From NCBI RefSeq assembly GCF_000213785.1, contig NC_015557.1, positions 906,664 through 970,663 of the forward strand: a DNA stretch of 64,000 nt, read 5' to 3'. Numbering within the stretch: the first letter of the stretch is position 1; each line of letters opens with the position of its first letter. The position numbers were made by a program, and so were the translations under genes. Positions 54,362 through 63,982 of this stretch are shown here, one piece after another. Below the pieces are notes generated by a model. It was given only the letters and a program-made list of their open reading frames with translations. It had not been told where the DNA came from and did not search any database. This stretch comes from Hydrogenobaculum sp. 3684 (GTDB lineage Bacteria; Aquificota; Aquificia; Aquificales; Aquificaceae).

Positions 54362-55200
54362 AAAGATAACATTATTAAAAGCATAAAAACGATGCTTATA
54401 TAACCGTTTACAGTAAAAAATGCCTTGTTTAACTTTGATAGATCGTTTGGTTTTATGAGCTTGTGTTCATAGACCAAAAACCCAGCTATTCCAACAAGAC
54501 CAATTAGATAAAGAGCTCCAAGCCTACTATCTATAAAATGAAGCCACAAAAGGCATAAAAACGTTATGACATGAAACACCCTTGCCGTATATATAGCCTT
54601 ATCTTTCCCAAGCCAAACAGCTATTGATTTTACACCATGCTCTAAATCAAACTCGTAATCTTGAAGAGCATAAAGCATATCAAACCCGCTCACCCAAAAT
54701 CCCATTGCAAGACCAAGCATTATAGCTTCTTCTGATACGTGGCTATTTAGAGCAACATCTACTCCTATTGGTATGAGAAAATAAACCAAACCAAGAAAAA
54801 TGTGTGGCATGTAGGTAAACCTTTTGGCTTTTGGATATATATAAATAGATAAAAGCACTATAGGAGAAAGCAAAAAAGCAAGTTTATTTAGCATAAGGCT
54901 TACTATTAAAAATAGATAAGAGGTGATGAAAATAATAAGTTTTAGTTCAAACTCCGAAACAGTACCCTTGGCATGGGGCCAGTTTTTGGTGCGAGGGTTA
55001 AGTTTATCAAGATCAATATCTGATAATCTATTCATAGTCATGGCATTCGTTCTTACAAGCACCATAGCTATTATGATAAGTGTAAACTTCCATAGGTCAA
55101 AACCATGGGCAAGCAACAAAAACGCACTTATACCAAAAGGAAGAGCAAATATCGTATGTTCAAACTTAACAAGCTCTGATATCTCTTTTAAATTGCTCAT
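54349..55200 (-). CDS. UbiA-type prenyltransferase (quinone synthesis)
   Basis: 283 residues, about 8-9 TM segments. The two Asp-rich prenyl-diphosphate motifs are NRLSDIDLDKLNPRT and DYEFDLEHG. It attaches the polyprenyl chain to the quinone head group; MqnP or UbiA are the candidates, and MqnP fits an Aquificales menaquinone pathway. It overlaps aroK by 35 bp. Confidence 0.88.
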   Translation of the reverse strand: MSNLKEISELVKFEHTIFALPFGISAFLLLAHGFDLWKFTLIIIAMVLVRTNAMTMNRLSDIDLDKLNPRTKNWPHAKGTVSEFELKLIIFITSYLFLIVSLMLNKLAFLLSPIVLLSIYIYPKAKRFTYMPHIFLGLVYFLIPIGVDVALNSHVSEEAIMLGLAMGFWVSGFDMLYALQDYEFDLEHGVKSIAVWLGKDKAIYTARVFHVITFLCLLWLHFIDSRLGALYLIGLVGIAGFLVYEHKLIKPNDLSKLNKAFFTVNGYISIVFMLLIMLSLWIS

Positions 55201-55684
55201 AGTGTTTTATTATATCCTCTGCTATGGTTTCTGGGCTTTTGGTAGCATCAAAACGTTGATGTGCCATACTGTAAACGTCGTATCTTCTATTATGCAAGCT
55301 TCTAAGCTCCTCTAAAGATTTTCTAAGCAGTGGTCTATTTGGTAAATCTTTGCAACGGTTGTAAAATTCTTCAAAAGGCACATCCAAGAAAACTACAAAA
55401 CCTTTTTGCTTCATAAACTCCATAGCCTCTTTGTTGGCCCCAAGACCACCACCTGTAGATATTACACTTTTTGGCTTCGAAACATCTTTTAATGTCTTTA
55501 TCTCAAAATCTCTAAAAAAAGATTCTCCTTTCTCGCTAAAAATCTCTTCTATAGTCATATTAAGGCGGTTTTCTATCTCATTATCTACATCTATAAAGGT
55601 AAAGTTTAATCTAGAAGATAATATATTGCCTACAGATGTTTTACCACTACACATGAAACCCACTAAGAATATAGGAATATCCAC
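55166..55684 (-). CDS. aroK: Shikimate kinase
   Basis: 172 residues. Walker A GFMCSGKTSVG, the shikimate-binding DVDNEIE and FRDFE, VISTGGGLG and the LID RPLLRK are all present. It follows the next upstream gene with no gap. Confidence 0.94.
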   Translation of the reverse strand: MDIPIFLVGFMCSGKTSVGNILSSRLNFTFIDVDNEIENRLNMTIEEIFSEKGESFFRDFEIKTLKDVSKPKSVISTGGGLGANKEAMEFMKQKGFVVFLDVPFEEFYNRCKDLPNRPLLRKSLEELRSLHNRRYDVYSMAHQRFDATKSPETIAEDIIKHYEQFKRDIRAC

Positions 55685-56023
55685 TTAAAAGTCTAAGTCT
55701 ATATCTTCGTCATCTATTTCAAATGTATCTGTGGTAAAGAAAAAACCCCTTACGTTTAGAGCTATGTTCTTAAATTCATTTAAATATTCAAGGACGCTGT
55801 CGTAAAAGTTGATAGTGTCTCTTATATTCCTTATTTGATCACCATCTAACCCCTTTTTTCTCAACATCCTCATAGAAGCTATACGTCCCATTCTTGCTTT
55901 GGAATATTTTTCCTGCCACTCGGTCCAAAACTCCTGTTTATGGACTGGGGTTTTGATGACAAAGCTGTCCAACTTGGACAATTCTTCTAACCATTGGAGC
56001 TCCAAAGAAGATTTCTTGTTCAT
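55685..56023 (-). CDS. Hypothetical protein, 112 aa
   Basis: Not recognised. A soluble, helical, charged protein with an acidic tail (EIDDEDIDLDF). It is followed directly by aroK. An extended -10 box 6 nt before its ATG marks it as the first gene of the aroK-ubiA-aldolase unit. Confidence 0.6.
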   Translation of the reverse strand: MNKKSSLELQWLEELSKLDSFVIKTPVHKQEFWTEWQEKYSKARMGRIASMRMLRKKGLDGDQIRNIRDTINFYDSVLEYLNEFKNIALNVRGFFFTTDTFEIDDEDIDLDF

Positions 56024-56029
56024 ACAAAT

Positions 56030-56038
56030 ATTATATCA
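56030..56038 (-). promoter_or_regulatory. Extended -10 promoter of the aroK operon, leaderless arrangement
   Basis: Minus-strand TGATATAAT (TATAAT at 56035-56030) lies 6 nt before the ATG at 56023. Confidence 0.6.
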
Positions 56039-56085
56039 TATTAAATTCTTAAAACAATAACATTAGGCATAAATTATTAAAATTT

Positions 56086-56838
56086 TTAAAAACTCTTTAC
56101 ACCTTTTGTTATCAAAATTATACCGCATATTATTGTTAAAAACGGCACACTCAAGTTAAGATAGCGTTTGTTTATAAATCTACTTATAAATCTACCTGTC
56201 CAGAGCCCCGCCACAGATGCAATCCCCCAGTACAGTATATAGTCGTATCTTACATTTGAAAAAGCATGAAGCATATAGTATATAAAAAGCCTAATACCTA
56301 CTAGCAAAACAAAGTAAATAGATATGAGATATCTATACTCATCAAACTCTTTTACTATATTTCTCAAATATATAGCCGCCGGCGGCCCTCCTATCCCTAC
56401 TATACCAGAAAACACCCCAGACACAACTCCCACCAAAAATCCATGTTTTGTCTCTATTTTTGAAGTTAAGTTTAAAAGCTCATTTTTAAATATGGCTAAA
56501 CCATCAAACATTCCTATACTCATAAAAAACAACCCACTGAAGATCTCCATATAAGGAACACTTATGATTTTTAAAATATGGGCACCCAAAAATATACCAA
56601 CAAAAGAACCACTTATCAGGTAAAATATCATCTTTATATTTGGTTTATAGCTTTTACTAACCAAAAGAATACTAAAAGGTCCTAAAGCTTGAATAAAAGA
56701 AAACGTAAGCACAGCGGATTTTATATTCATCACAAGACTTAAAAGTGTAACCATAAAAACTCCGCCGCCAAAGCCAGATATACCTTGGACTATCCAACTT
56801 GCAAATATCATTAAACTTGTGATAAAAAGAAGATTCAA
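56086..56838 (-). CDS. TauE/SafE family sulfite/anion exporter
   Basis: 250 residues, about 8 TM helices. The two half-repeats carry the family signatures GISGFGGGVF and GVFSGIVGIGGPPAAIYL. Members export sulfite, sulfoacetate or related anions, which fits a sulfur-oxidising lifestyle. It overlaps the SPOR gene by 4 bp. Confidence 0.9.
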   Translation of the reverse strand: MNLLFITSLMIFASWIVQGISGFGGGVFMVTLLSLVMNIKSAVLTFSFIQALGPFSILLVSKSYKPNIKMIFYLISGSFVGIFLGAHILKIISVPYMEIFSGLFFMSIGMFDGLAIFKNELLNLTSKIETKHGFLVGVVSGVFSGIVGIGGPPAAIYLRNIVKEFDEYRYLISIYFVLLVGIRLFIYYMLHAFSNVRYDYILYWGIASVAGLWTGRFISRFINKRYLNLSVPFLTIICGIILITKGVKSF

Positions 56839-57449
56839 TGGACTCTAAAAGCACCAGGAAACGCTGTTAAAAGCTTTATACCTTCATTTGAATTTGTTAG
56901 CATAACTCTTACTATATAAAAACCTTTTTCTTGTTTTACCATCGGTTCGAAGCCTAAAGCTCTTGCCTTTGATATAGCCCTTTGCAAAGCAGTTGGGGAT
57001 TTGAAAGCTCCAATTTGGAATAAAATATTACCGCTATTTTCCTTTTTTTGACTATTTCTTATTATCTGTGTAATAGTTTTTGGAGCATTTGGTTTTGGTT
57101 TTTGGATTAATTTTTGGGGCTTAGTAGATGGTTTTGGTGTTGATGTTTGAGGGGGTTTAGCTGATGGGCTGGGAGTGGGAGAGCTAGGCTGAGAAATAGC
57201 TTGGTTTTGAGGGGTTTGCACAGATTGATTTTGAGGTTGTTGATTGTTTGCAGAAGGCATTTGAGGTGTTTGAGTTTGAGGATTTGATGCCACAGAAGAT
57301 ATATTTTGATTGGGTGTGGAAGAGGCTGTAATTATATTTATCTTGCCTGTGGATTCTTTTTCATGTTGCCACTGGTTTAAACCTATATAAAAAAGCGTAA
57401 AACCTATGAACGCTCCCAAAGATAAAAGCGCCGTTCTTTTTAACTTCAT
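56835..57449 (-). CDS. SPOR-domain membrane protein
   Basis: 204 residues: one N-terminal TM (ALLSLGAFIGFTLFYIGL), a long Pro/Gln/Ser/Lys linker (about 40-130) and a C-terminal SPOR domain (ILFQIGAFKSPTALQRAISKARALGF...YIVRV). SPOR domains bind denuded glycan strands at division septa. It is the first gene of a two-gene unit with the TauE gene. Confidence 0.88.
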   Translation of the reverse strand: MKLKRTALLSLGAFIGFTLFYIGLNQWQHEKESTGKINIITASSTPNQNISSVASNPQTQTPQMPSANNQQPQNQSVQTPQNQAISQPSSPTPSPSAKPPQTSTPKPSTKPQKLIQKPKPNAPKTITQIIRNSQKKENSGNILFQIGAFKSPTALQRAISKARALGFEPMVKQEKGFYIVRVMLTNSNEGIKLLTAFPGAFRVH

Positions 57450-57455
57450 ACATTT

Positions 57456-57464
57456 ATTTTATCA
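57456..57464 (-). promoter_or_regulatory. Extended -10 promoter of the SPOR gene, leaderless arrangement
   Basis: Minus-strand TGATAAAAT (TAAAAT at 57461-57456) lies 6 nt before the ATG at 57449. Confidence 0.6.
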
Positions 57465-57478
57465 TGAAAAGCCAAAAA

Positions 57479-58501
57479 CTACTGTTCAAACTGAGACAAA
57501 AACCTTATATCGTTTTCGTAAAAGAGTTTTATATTGTCTATACCATAATAAAGCATTGCAAGTCGTTCTACACCCATTCCGAAAGCAAAACCTGTGTATA
57601 AAGATGGATCTATATTGCAGTTTCTTAAGACGTTTGGATGCACCATACCGCATCCCATTACCTCAAGCCAACCAGTTTGTTTACAAACCCTACAACCACT
57701 TCCTTCACATATCACGCATTGGATATCTACTTCAAAAGATGGTTCTGTAAAGGGAAAATAAGAACTTCTATATCTGGTTTTTAGGCTTTTATTAAAAAAT
57801 AACTGCAAAAAAGTATCTAAAACATACTTTAGGTGTCTTAAATTTATATGCTTATCCACCGCCAGACCTTCCACTTGAAAAAACATTGGCGAATGAGTAG
57901 GATCGTCATCTTTTCTATAAACTTTACCGGGTGCTGTTATATATATAGGTGGCTTGTTAGAAAGCATAGTTCTTATCTGTATCGGAGAAGTATGAGTTCT
58001 CAAGACATAGCCTTCTTTATTTACATAAAAAGTATCTTGCATATCTCTAGATGGGTGATATTTTGGTATACTTAGCATATCAAAGTTGTATTCTTCTTTT
58101 TCAAGCTCTGGCCCTTGCTGTTCTAAAAACCCCATGGACTTTAGTATAGAAAGTATTCTATCTAGGGTAAGCGTTATAGGATGAAGACTACCTATTTGGT
58201 TTGTAGGAGGAAGCGTAGGGTCCACAAATTCTTTTGATAAGTTTTTTCTTTCTTCTAAGCTTTTAAAATATAAAAACTTTTGAGAGAATAGCTCTTCTAC
58301 AGTTTCTTTTAGCTCGTTTAAAAGACTTCCATAGGTTTTTCTCTCTTCTGGTGGAATATCTTTTATAGCCTTTGCAAGCTCTTTTACAATACCTGTTTTA
58401 CCTAAGTACTTGCTTTTTAATTTTTCTAAGTCTTGTAAAGAAGAAACGGAAGCTAACTCTTCGTTTAGCTCCCTTAGTATAGCATCTTTATCAAGCAACA
58501 T
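57479..58501 (-). CDS. pheS: Phenylalanyl-tRNA synthetase alpha subunit
   Basis: 340 residues. N-terminal coiled coil, class II motif 2 near [24 protein letters not shown], the Cys-rich segment [20 protein letters not shown] with [10 protein letters not shown], and motif 3 [14 protein letters not shown]. It overlaps rplT by 11 bp. pheT is not next to it. Confidence 0.97.
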   Translation of the reverse strand: MLLDKDAILRELNEELASVSSLQDLEKLKSKYLGKTGIVKELAKAIKDIPPEERKTYGSLLNELKETVEELFSQKFLYFKSLEERKNLSKEFVDPTLPPTNQIGSLHPITLTLDRILSILKSMGFLEQQGPELEKEEYNFDMLSIPKYHPSRDMQDTFYVNKEGYVLRTHTSPIQIRTMLSNKPPIYITAPGKVYRKDDDPTHSPMFFQVEGLAVDKHINLRHLKYVLDTFLQLFFNKSLKTRYRSSYFPFTEPSFEVDIQCVICEGSGCRVCKQTGWLEVMGCGMVHPNVLRNCNIDPSLYTGFAFGMGVERLAMLYYGIDNIKLFYENDIRFLSQFEQ

Positions 58502-58841
58502 GCTGTTTTGCTTTTTCTATAAGCTCTTTAAAAGCCTGAGGGTCAAGGATTGCTATTTGGGATAGAGATTTTCTATTTAGGTTTATACCAGCTTTTTTAA
58601 GACCGTTTATAAACTTGCTGTAGGTCATGCCGTTGGCTCTACAAGCGGCGTTTATACGAGCTATCCAAAGCGCTCTAAACTGTCTTTTGCGCTGACGTCT
58701 ATCCCTGTATTGATATTTCAGTGCTCTTATAACAGCTTCCTTGGCTTTTCTATAAACTCTACTTTTTTGACCTCTATATCCCTTTGCTAATTTTAAAACT
58801 TTCTTCCTAAACTTTTTGGAAGAGCGACCTTTTACTCTCAT
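58491..58841 (-). CDS. rplT: Ribosomal protein L20
   Basis: 116 residues with the basic N-terminus ([24 protein letters not shown]) and [26 protein letters not shown] signatures of L20. AGGAGG precedes the ATG. infC and rpmI, its usual upstream partners, are absent. Confidence 0.97.
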   Translation of the reverse strand: MRVKGRSSKKFRKKVLKLAKGYRGQKSRVYRKAKEAVIRALKYQYRDRRQRKRQFRALWIARINAACRANGMTYSKFINGLKKAGINLNRKSLSQIAILDPQAFKELIEKAKQHVA

Positions 58842-58856
58842 AAAAACCTCCTTAAA

Positions 58857-59498
58857 CTAAATATTATAACAAAAACTTCTTCTATGTATATAAGAAAGTC
58901 CAAAATCCTTTATCTCTTGTATATGCTCTTTTGTACCGTATCCTTTGTGCTTATCAAAACTAAAAGGTCTAAAAGAAGAAGCGTAATCTATCATCATTTT
59001 ATCACGGGTGGCTTTTGCCACCAAAGACGCAAGCCTTATACCAAAACTCTTCTCATCACCTTTTACAATAGCCAAAGAATCATAATCTTCTAAATTTATA
59101 AAATCTGACAAAACTATGTCAAAACCTTTCAAAGCCTCAAGTGCTCTTTTTATAGCTAGTTTTGTGGCTTTTGTAATACCAAAATCGTCTATCTCTTGAT
59201 GGGTGGCTATGCCTACGCTGTATTTAAAATATTTTTTTATGATATCAAAAGCCCAAAACCTATCTTCTTCTCTTAACTTCTTCGAATCACCTTTTATAAA
59301 AGTGAATTCTTCTTTATAGAATATATCTATATTATCAACGAGCAGTGCACCCACCACTAAAGGGCCGGCCAAAGCACCTCTACCAGCTTCATCTACACAA
59401 GCCAACGTTAAGCCTCTTTTCAAAAATTGATGTTCGTATATTAGGATTTCTTGGATTTGGCTTCTTGTTTGAGCTTGTCGTGAGCCTCTTTTTCCCAT
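58857..59498 (-). CDS. rnhB: Ribonuclease HII
   Basis: Cleaves RNA in RNA-DNA hybrids. [16 protein letters not shown] holds the DEAGRG motif; SDFINLE and [10 protein letters not shown] carry further active-site residues. The start is uncertain: the ATG at 59498 gives 213 residues and a 58-bp overlap with rplS, about 20 residues longer than usual before DEAGRG. Other candidates are an ATA at 59441 overlapping the rplS stop (TAATA) or a TTG at 59423. Confidence 0.92.
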   Translation of the reverse strand: MGKRGSRQAQTRSQIQEILIYEHQFLKRGLTLACVDEAGRGALAGPLVVGALLVDNIDIFYKEEFTFIKGDSKKLREEDRFWAFDIIKKYFKYSVGIATHQEIDDFGITKATKLAIKRALEALKGFDIVLSDFINLEDYDSLAIVKGDEKSFGIRLASLVAKATRDKMMIDYASSFRPFSFDKHKGYGTKEHIQEIKDFGLSYIHRRSFCYNI

Positions 59499-59845
59499 GA
59501 TTTAATCTCTTTTATCTTACGCGCTGCAGTTTTACCCTTTAGCTGTCTTAAGAAGTATAGCTTTGCCCTTCTCACCTTACCGTATTTTACTAGCTGTATG
59601 CTGTCTATGTTGGGGCTATAGTATGGGAATGTTCTTTCTATACCTACTCCGTAAGATTCTTTTCTCACTGTAAACATCTTATTTAGGCCCTTATTTTTTA
59701 TCCTTATGACTATACCTTCAAAGCCCTGTATCCTTTCTTTATCACCTTCTTTTATTTTGTAATTTACCCTTATGGTATCACCTACTTTAAACTTTGGATA
59801 CTCTTTCTTAGGGGTATAGAGCTTTTCTAACTCTTGAATATTCAT
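59441..59845 (-). CDS. rplS: Ribosomal protein L19
   Basis: 134 residues with the L19 core [27 protein letters not shown] in part, [22 protein letters not shown] and [24 protein letters not shown]-terminal Lys-rich extension is present. GGAGGTC precedes the ATG. Confidence 0.97.
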   Translation of the reverse strand: MNIQELEKLYTPKKEYPKFKVGDTIRVNYKIKEGDKERIQGFEGIVIRIKNKGLNKMFTVRKESYGVGIERTFPYYSPNIDSIQLVKYGKVRRAKLYFLRQLKGKTAARKIKEIKSWEKEAHDKLKQEAKSKKS

Positions 59846-59892
59846 GGCTTTTGACCTCCAAAAATCGTTTTAAGCCAATATTATACCATAAA

Positions 59893-61056
59893 TTAGATTT
59901 TTGGATTTAACATATTTTCTTTATCTATAGGTAGGCCAGTCTCAGTGGAAAGACAAGGGGCTCTAAAGAGTGAACCATGCCATACGCCCTGAAGAGTCCT
60001 TATCATAACTATCGTATAAAAAACGGTGAGCATAAGTATCTCTATACCAGACAGTATTTTAACAAATATATAACCTGTGAAAATCCATATTTGAATAGTA
60101 GCTGCTGTAAACACACCCAATGGGAACGTAAATCCCCACCATCCCATGTTGAAGGGCAATCCTTCTTTTAGATACTTTAAGGTAGTCATAATAGCCATCA
60201 CAAACCACCATAACCCATAAGCCCACAAAAGCATACCTATCATAAAACCTACTCTAAAGAAAAGCCTTGAAAAAAGCTCGAACTCAGTACCGTAAAAAAT
60301 ACCAGAAGATGCCTGACCTAGCAAAAACATTGCCAAAGCTCCGGTCCCTATAGGACCAAGAGTAAGCCATATGGAAACTGCCATATCTTTTGGTGGCAAG
60401 CCATGTACTGCCAATCTAAAAAACAAAATAACCAGTATACTCATAGCAAGAGGCACAGACAAAGACCATAGTATATAGCTTGTATAAACAATATATTGAC
60501 CATATATTTGGGGAACATGAGAAGCTACAATACCACCAGAAGCAGCTGTAACCTCCGATGGAACAATTGGTAAAAGCCATACGGCTGTCATCTTGTCCAA
60601 ACTGTGTTCATGGGATGTAAACATATAAAATGGCACTAAAAATCCGCTTATTATAGCTAGTAATGCGTCTATCCACCAAAGATAGTAAGCCAAATGGGCA
60701 TAAGTATTGCCATCAAATAGTATAAAACCATTTACTATGGTGGCAAAGCCCATAGGTATAGCACCTATAAACATAGATTGGACTGGGTGATGAAGCATTT
60801 TTTTAGCACCTTCAAAAAAGAATATCCATCTTGCTATAAAAAGAAGCGAAATCACAACAAAAAATACTATGTTTAGCTCCCATATAAACTTAGTGATAGG
60901 TATCATATAAGGAAAGTGATAGGGGGAGTTGTGAAGGTCTATGGCCACTATACCTGTACCCATCGTAAGTGTAAACCAGTTAGGTGTGAAATTTTTCACT
61001 ATGTCCAAAGGATGGCTTAATGCTTGTAGAGGTTTATAAAATTTCTTAGTTTCCAT
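59893..61056 (-). CDS. TDT family transporter (SLAC1/TehA/Mae1-like)
   Basis: 387 residues, about 10 TM helices. NFTPNWFTLTMGTGIVAIDLHN near the start and the WLTLGPIGTGALAM region match the tellurite-resistance/dicarboxylate transporter family, which includes SSU1 sulfite exporters, malate carriers and anion channels. Sulfite export is plausible for this organism but not shown. Confidence 0.87.
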   Translation of the reverse strand: METKKFYKPLQALSHPLDIVKNFTPNWFTLTMGTGIVAIDLHNSPYHFPYMIPITKFIWELNIVFFVVISLLFIARWIFFFEGAKKMLHHPVQSMFIGAIPMGFATIVNGFILFDGNTYAHLAYYLWWIDALLAIISGFLVPFYMFTSHEHSLDKMTAVWLLPIVPSEVTAASGGIVASHVPQIYGQYIVYTSYILWSLSVPLAMSILVILFFRLAVHGLPPKDMAVSIWLTLGPIGTGALAMFLLGQASSGIFYGTEFELFSRLFFRVGFMIGMLLWAYGLWWFVMAIMTTLKYLKEGLPFNMGWWGFTFPLGVFTAATIQIWIFTGYIFVKILSGIEILMLTVFYTIVMIRTLQGVWHGSLFRAPCLSTETGLPIDKENMLNPKI

Positions 61057-61062
61057 GCAAAT

Positions 61063-61068
61063 ATTTTA
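61063..61068 (-). promoter_or_regulatory. -10 box of the TDT gene, leaderless arrangement
   Basis: Minus-strand TAAAAT, 6 nt (ATTTGC) before the ATG at 61056. Confidence 0.5.
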
Positions 61069-61211
61069 ATGTTTTTTATATGTCCAAGCAACACAAACAC
61101 ACTCAAGAGCAATAAGTAAACACTACATTTACAAGATTATATTTTAAATATGATATAATTTATAATGAGTAATTTCATTGTAATAGTAACATTTTTAAAT
61201 ACCATTATGTT

Positions 61212-62072
61212 ATGCCAAAAGTTTTGATTGCTAAAAACGCAGGATTTTGTTATGGGGTTAAAAGAGCCATAACGCTTGCAGAAAGAGCTGCCAAAGAGCA
61301 TAATAGAGTTTACACACTTGGACCTCTAATACACAATCCTCAAGAAGTAAACAGACTTTCCAACATGGGTATAAAAACCGCCACCGATACAAACATAGAT
61401 AAAGATGCTACAGTGATAGTACGCTCTCACGGTATATCTCCAGAAAAAGAAAGGCTTTTAAGAAACACGTTTGCTAAGGTTGTAGACGCCACTTGCCCTT
61501 ACGTTAAGGCTGTTCATGAGGCTGTTGTATCGCTTGCAAAAGAAGGTTACTTCGTAGTAATAGTAGGAGAGAAAGACCATCCAGAAGTTCAAGGAACAGT
61601 AGGATATTTAGAAGAAGCAAAAGGACGATACAAGGTTATAGATTCTCTTGAAGATTTGGAAGATATAAAAGAAGATAAAGTGGGAATAGTAGCTCAAACT
61701 ACCCAAAATGAAATATTTTTTGAAAATGTAGTTTTAAAGCTTTTAAAAAATGTAAAAGAATTAAAGGTAATAAACACCATTTGCAACGCCACAGAAGAGA
61801 GACAATCAGATATATATGAGCTTGCCCCTACGGTGGATGTGATGATAATAATAGGTGGTAAAAACAGCGGTAATACCAAAAGGCTTTTTGAAATAAGCAA
61901 ATCTTTGAACCCACGGTCTTATCACATAGAGACAAAAGACGAGATTGACCCAAGCTGGTTAGAAGGTGCAGAAACCATAGGCATAAGTGCAGGTGCATCA
62001 ACTCCAGATTGGATTATAGAAGATGTAAGATACTTTTTAGAAAATCATGAAAACTTCACAGAAAAGCTTTAA
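61212..62072 (+). CDS. ispH: 4-hydroxy-3-methylbut-2-enyl diphosphate reductase
   Basis: 286 residues; the last enzyme of the MEP isoprenoid pathway. Its 4Fe-4S cysteines are in AGFCYGVKRAI, DATCPYVKAVHEAV and NTICNATEERQ; the HGIS and GGKNSGNTKRL substrate motifs are present. Two TATAAT boxes at 61154-61166 and a weaker TACCAT 6 nt before the ATG are possible promoters; no ribosome-binding site is seen. Confidence 0.96.
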   Translation: MPKVLIAKNAGFCYGVKRAITLAERAAKEHNRVYTLGPLIHNPQEVNRLSNMGIKTATDTNIDKDATVIVRSHGISPEKERLLRNTFAKVVDATCPYVKAVHEAVVSLAKEGYFVVIVGEKDHPEVQGTVGYLEEAKGRYKVIDSLEDLEDIKEDKVGIVAQTTQNEIFFENVVLKLLKNVKELKVINTICNATEERQSDIYELAPTVDVMIIIGGKNSGNTKRLFEISKSLNPRSYHIETKDEIDPSWLEGAETIGISAGASTPDWIIEDVRYFLENHENFTEKL

Positions 62073-62103
62073 AATAAGCTTATCCTACATTTAAGGAGCT
62101 TTT

Positions 62104-63036
62104 ATGAGAGAACTTAAACTTGAATCTTCAAAGAGTTTTCATATACCCTCTTACGTATGGTATGCTTTAGCGGGCGTTGGCATATCTTTGATATTGGGCT
62201 TATCTGGGCTTAACAACCTTCTTCTTTACAAACTTGCTTTTTTTGGATACGCCATATCGTTTTTTGTTTATTTTGCTTTTGTTATTTTAAGAAACAATTT
62301 ATTTTCTAAGCTATCTACTGGAAGTTTGAGCTTAGCGGTGATGCTTAATCTATCTGCCATGATAGCAAGGATGCTTGATAGCTACAAGATGGGGCTTTTT
62401 CACCCTCCTTGGACAGACCTTTTTGAAGCTCTCACCTTTTGGTCTTTTATAGTGGGCGTTGTTTATCTTTACATAGAGCAAAAGTACGGCTACAAGTTAA
62501 TGGGTAGCGTAGTAAGCTTTTTCATAAGCGGTATATACCTTTTTGCCATGCTAAAAGCCGATCCAAACATAGAACCTCTTATGCCGTCTTTAAGAAGCTA
62601 TTGGCTTTATATACACGTTTTAACGGCATTTTTAGGTTATGCAGGTTTTACAGTGGCTTTTGCGGCAGCTGTGTTTTATCTTATAAAATATTATGCACCT
62701 AACCATGTAAAAGCAAAATTACCGCCAGAAGATGTTTTAGATGAAATAGCTTATAAATCTGTAGCTATTGTATTTCCCATATGGACAGCTTCTATCATAC
62801 TTGGGGCTGCTTGGGCTGATGAGGCTTGGGGTGGATATTGGTCTTGGGATCCAAAAGAAGTTTGGGCTTTGATAGTGCTTCTTTTCTTCGGGGCTTACTT
62901 ACACGCTCGTTATATGATGGGTTGGAAGGGTCCTAAAGTAGCTTGGATGGTAGTGATAGGTTTTATAGCGATATTGATATGCTTTTTTGCTATAAACTTA
63001 TACTTCCCAGGGCTTCACAGCTACGCAAAATCTTAA
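62104..63036 (+). CDS. Cytochrome c biogenesis protein CcsA/CcsB (system II)
   Basis: 310 residues with about 8 TM helices. The heme-handling tryptophan-rich motif WGGYWSWDPKEVWALI lies between conserved histidines (YIHVLTAFLGYAGF, LHARYMMG). It exports heme and ligates it to apocytochromes, as needed for the cytochrome c at 37.2 kb. AAGGAG precedes the ATG. The partner ResB-type gene is not adjacent. Confidence 0.92.
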   Translation: MRELKLESSKSFHIPSYVWYALAGVGISLILGLSGLNNLLLYKLAFFGYAISFFVYFAFVILRNNLFSKLSTGSLSLAVMLNLSAMIARMLDSYKMGLFHPPWTDLFEALTFWSFIVGVVYLYIEQKYGYKLMGSVVSFFISGIYLFAMLKADPNIEPLMPSLRSYWLYIHVLTAFLGYAGFTVAFAAAVFYLIKYYAPNHVKAKLPPEDVLDEIAYKSVAIVFPIWTASIILGAAWADEAWGGYWSWDPKEVWALIVLLFFGAYLHARYMMGWKGPKVAWMVVIGFIAILICFFAINLYFPGLHSYAKS

Positions 63037-63045
63037 AACCTTTTG

Positions 63046-63879
63046 ATGAATTGGCTTAAAATAGATGAAGCTCTAAAAAGCTTTTTAGAAGAAGATATAG
63101 GCTGGGAGGATATAACCTCCTCAGGCCTACCTGATAATTTAAATGCCAAAGGTTTTATAAAAGTAAAAGAATCTGGGGTTGTAAGTGGTTTATTTTTTGC
63201 AAAAAGGGTTTTTGAGCTTTTAGGAGTTAAAGATATCACGTTAAAAGCCAAAGACGGGGATTTAGTAAATAAAAAAGATATCATAATGGAGCTTCAAGGA
63301 AACGCAAAAGCCCTTCTTATGGGTGAAAGGGTGGCTTTAAACCTTATACAGTCTTTATCTGGTATTGCTACAGAAACAAAGTTTATGCTTGATAAGATAA
63401 AAGATTATGAAGTTAAGCTTCTTGATACCAGAAAAACCACACCAGGGTATAGGTTTTTTGAAAAATACGCCGTTAGGACAGGAGCTGGCACTAACCATAG
63501 GTTTGCCCTTTACGATATGGTGCTCATAAAAGATAACCATATAAACCTATACGGTAGCATATCAAAAGCGGTACAACAGATAAGAAAAAATTTATCTATG
63601 GCTTACAAAGTAGAAGTGGAGGTAAGCAACTTTGAGCAACTTGAAGAAGCTCTCAACTTAGATATAGATATGATACTGCTTGATAATTTTGGCGTAGAAG
63701 ATGCCAAAAAAGTCATAGAGCTTATAAGGAAAAGATCTTCTATAAAGATAGAGCTATCAGGTGAAATAAACAAAGACAATATAGACGAGTACGCCAAAAC
63801 AAGACCTGATTATATATCCTCTGGGGCTATCATACACTCCTCTAAATGGCTAAACGCTAGTATGGATATAACAATATAA
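63046..63879 (+). CDS. nadC: Quinolinate phosphoribosyltransferase
   Basis: 277 residues; makes nicotinate mononucleotide in NAD synthesis. EDIGWEDITS, LMGERVALNLIQSLSGIAT, LLDTRKTTPGYRFFEKYAVRTGAGTNHR (spanning the active site) and the VEVEVSNFEQ and LLDNF motifs are all in place. TTG at 63043 precedes the ATG directly; either may start translation. Confidence 0.96.
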   Translation: MNWLKIDEALKSFLEEDIGWEDITSSGLPDNLNAKGFIKVKESGVVSGLFFAKRVFELLGVKDITLKAKDGDLVNKKDIIMELQGNAKALLMGERVALNLIQSLSGIATETKFMLDKIKDYEVKLLDTRKTTPGYRFFEKYAVRTGAGTNHRFALYDMVLIKDNHINLYGSISKAVQQIRKNLSMAYKVEVEVSNFEQLEEALNLDIDMILLDNFGVEDAKKVIELIRKRSSIKIELSGEINKDNIDEYAKTRPDYISSGAIIHSSKWLNASMDITI

Positions 63880-63922
63880 TTATCTTTTATAAAAAATATT
63901 TTATTTTCTTCTTACATATATC

Positions 63923-63950
63923 TTGACATACGTATCTTTAGTGATATAAT
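63923..63950 (+). promoter_or_regulatory. Consensus promoter before the probable HU gene
   Basis: TTGACA (63923-63928) and TATAAT (63945-63950) with 16 bp between; the -10 is extended (TGATATAAT). AAAGGAGG follows before the ATG at 63983. Confidence 0.88.
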
Positions 63951-63982
63951 AGTAATTTGAAAACACGTAAAGGAGGTTTACC

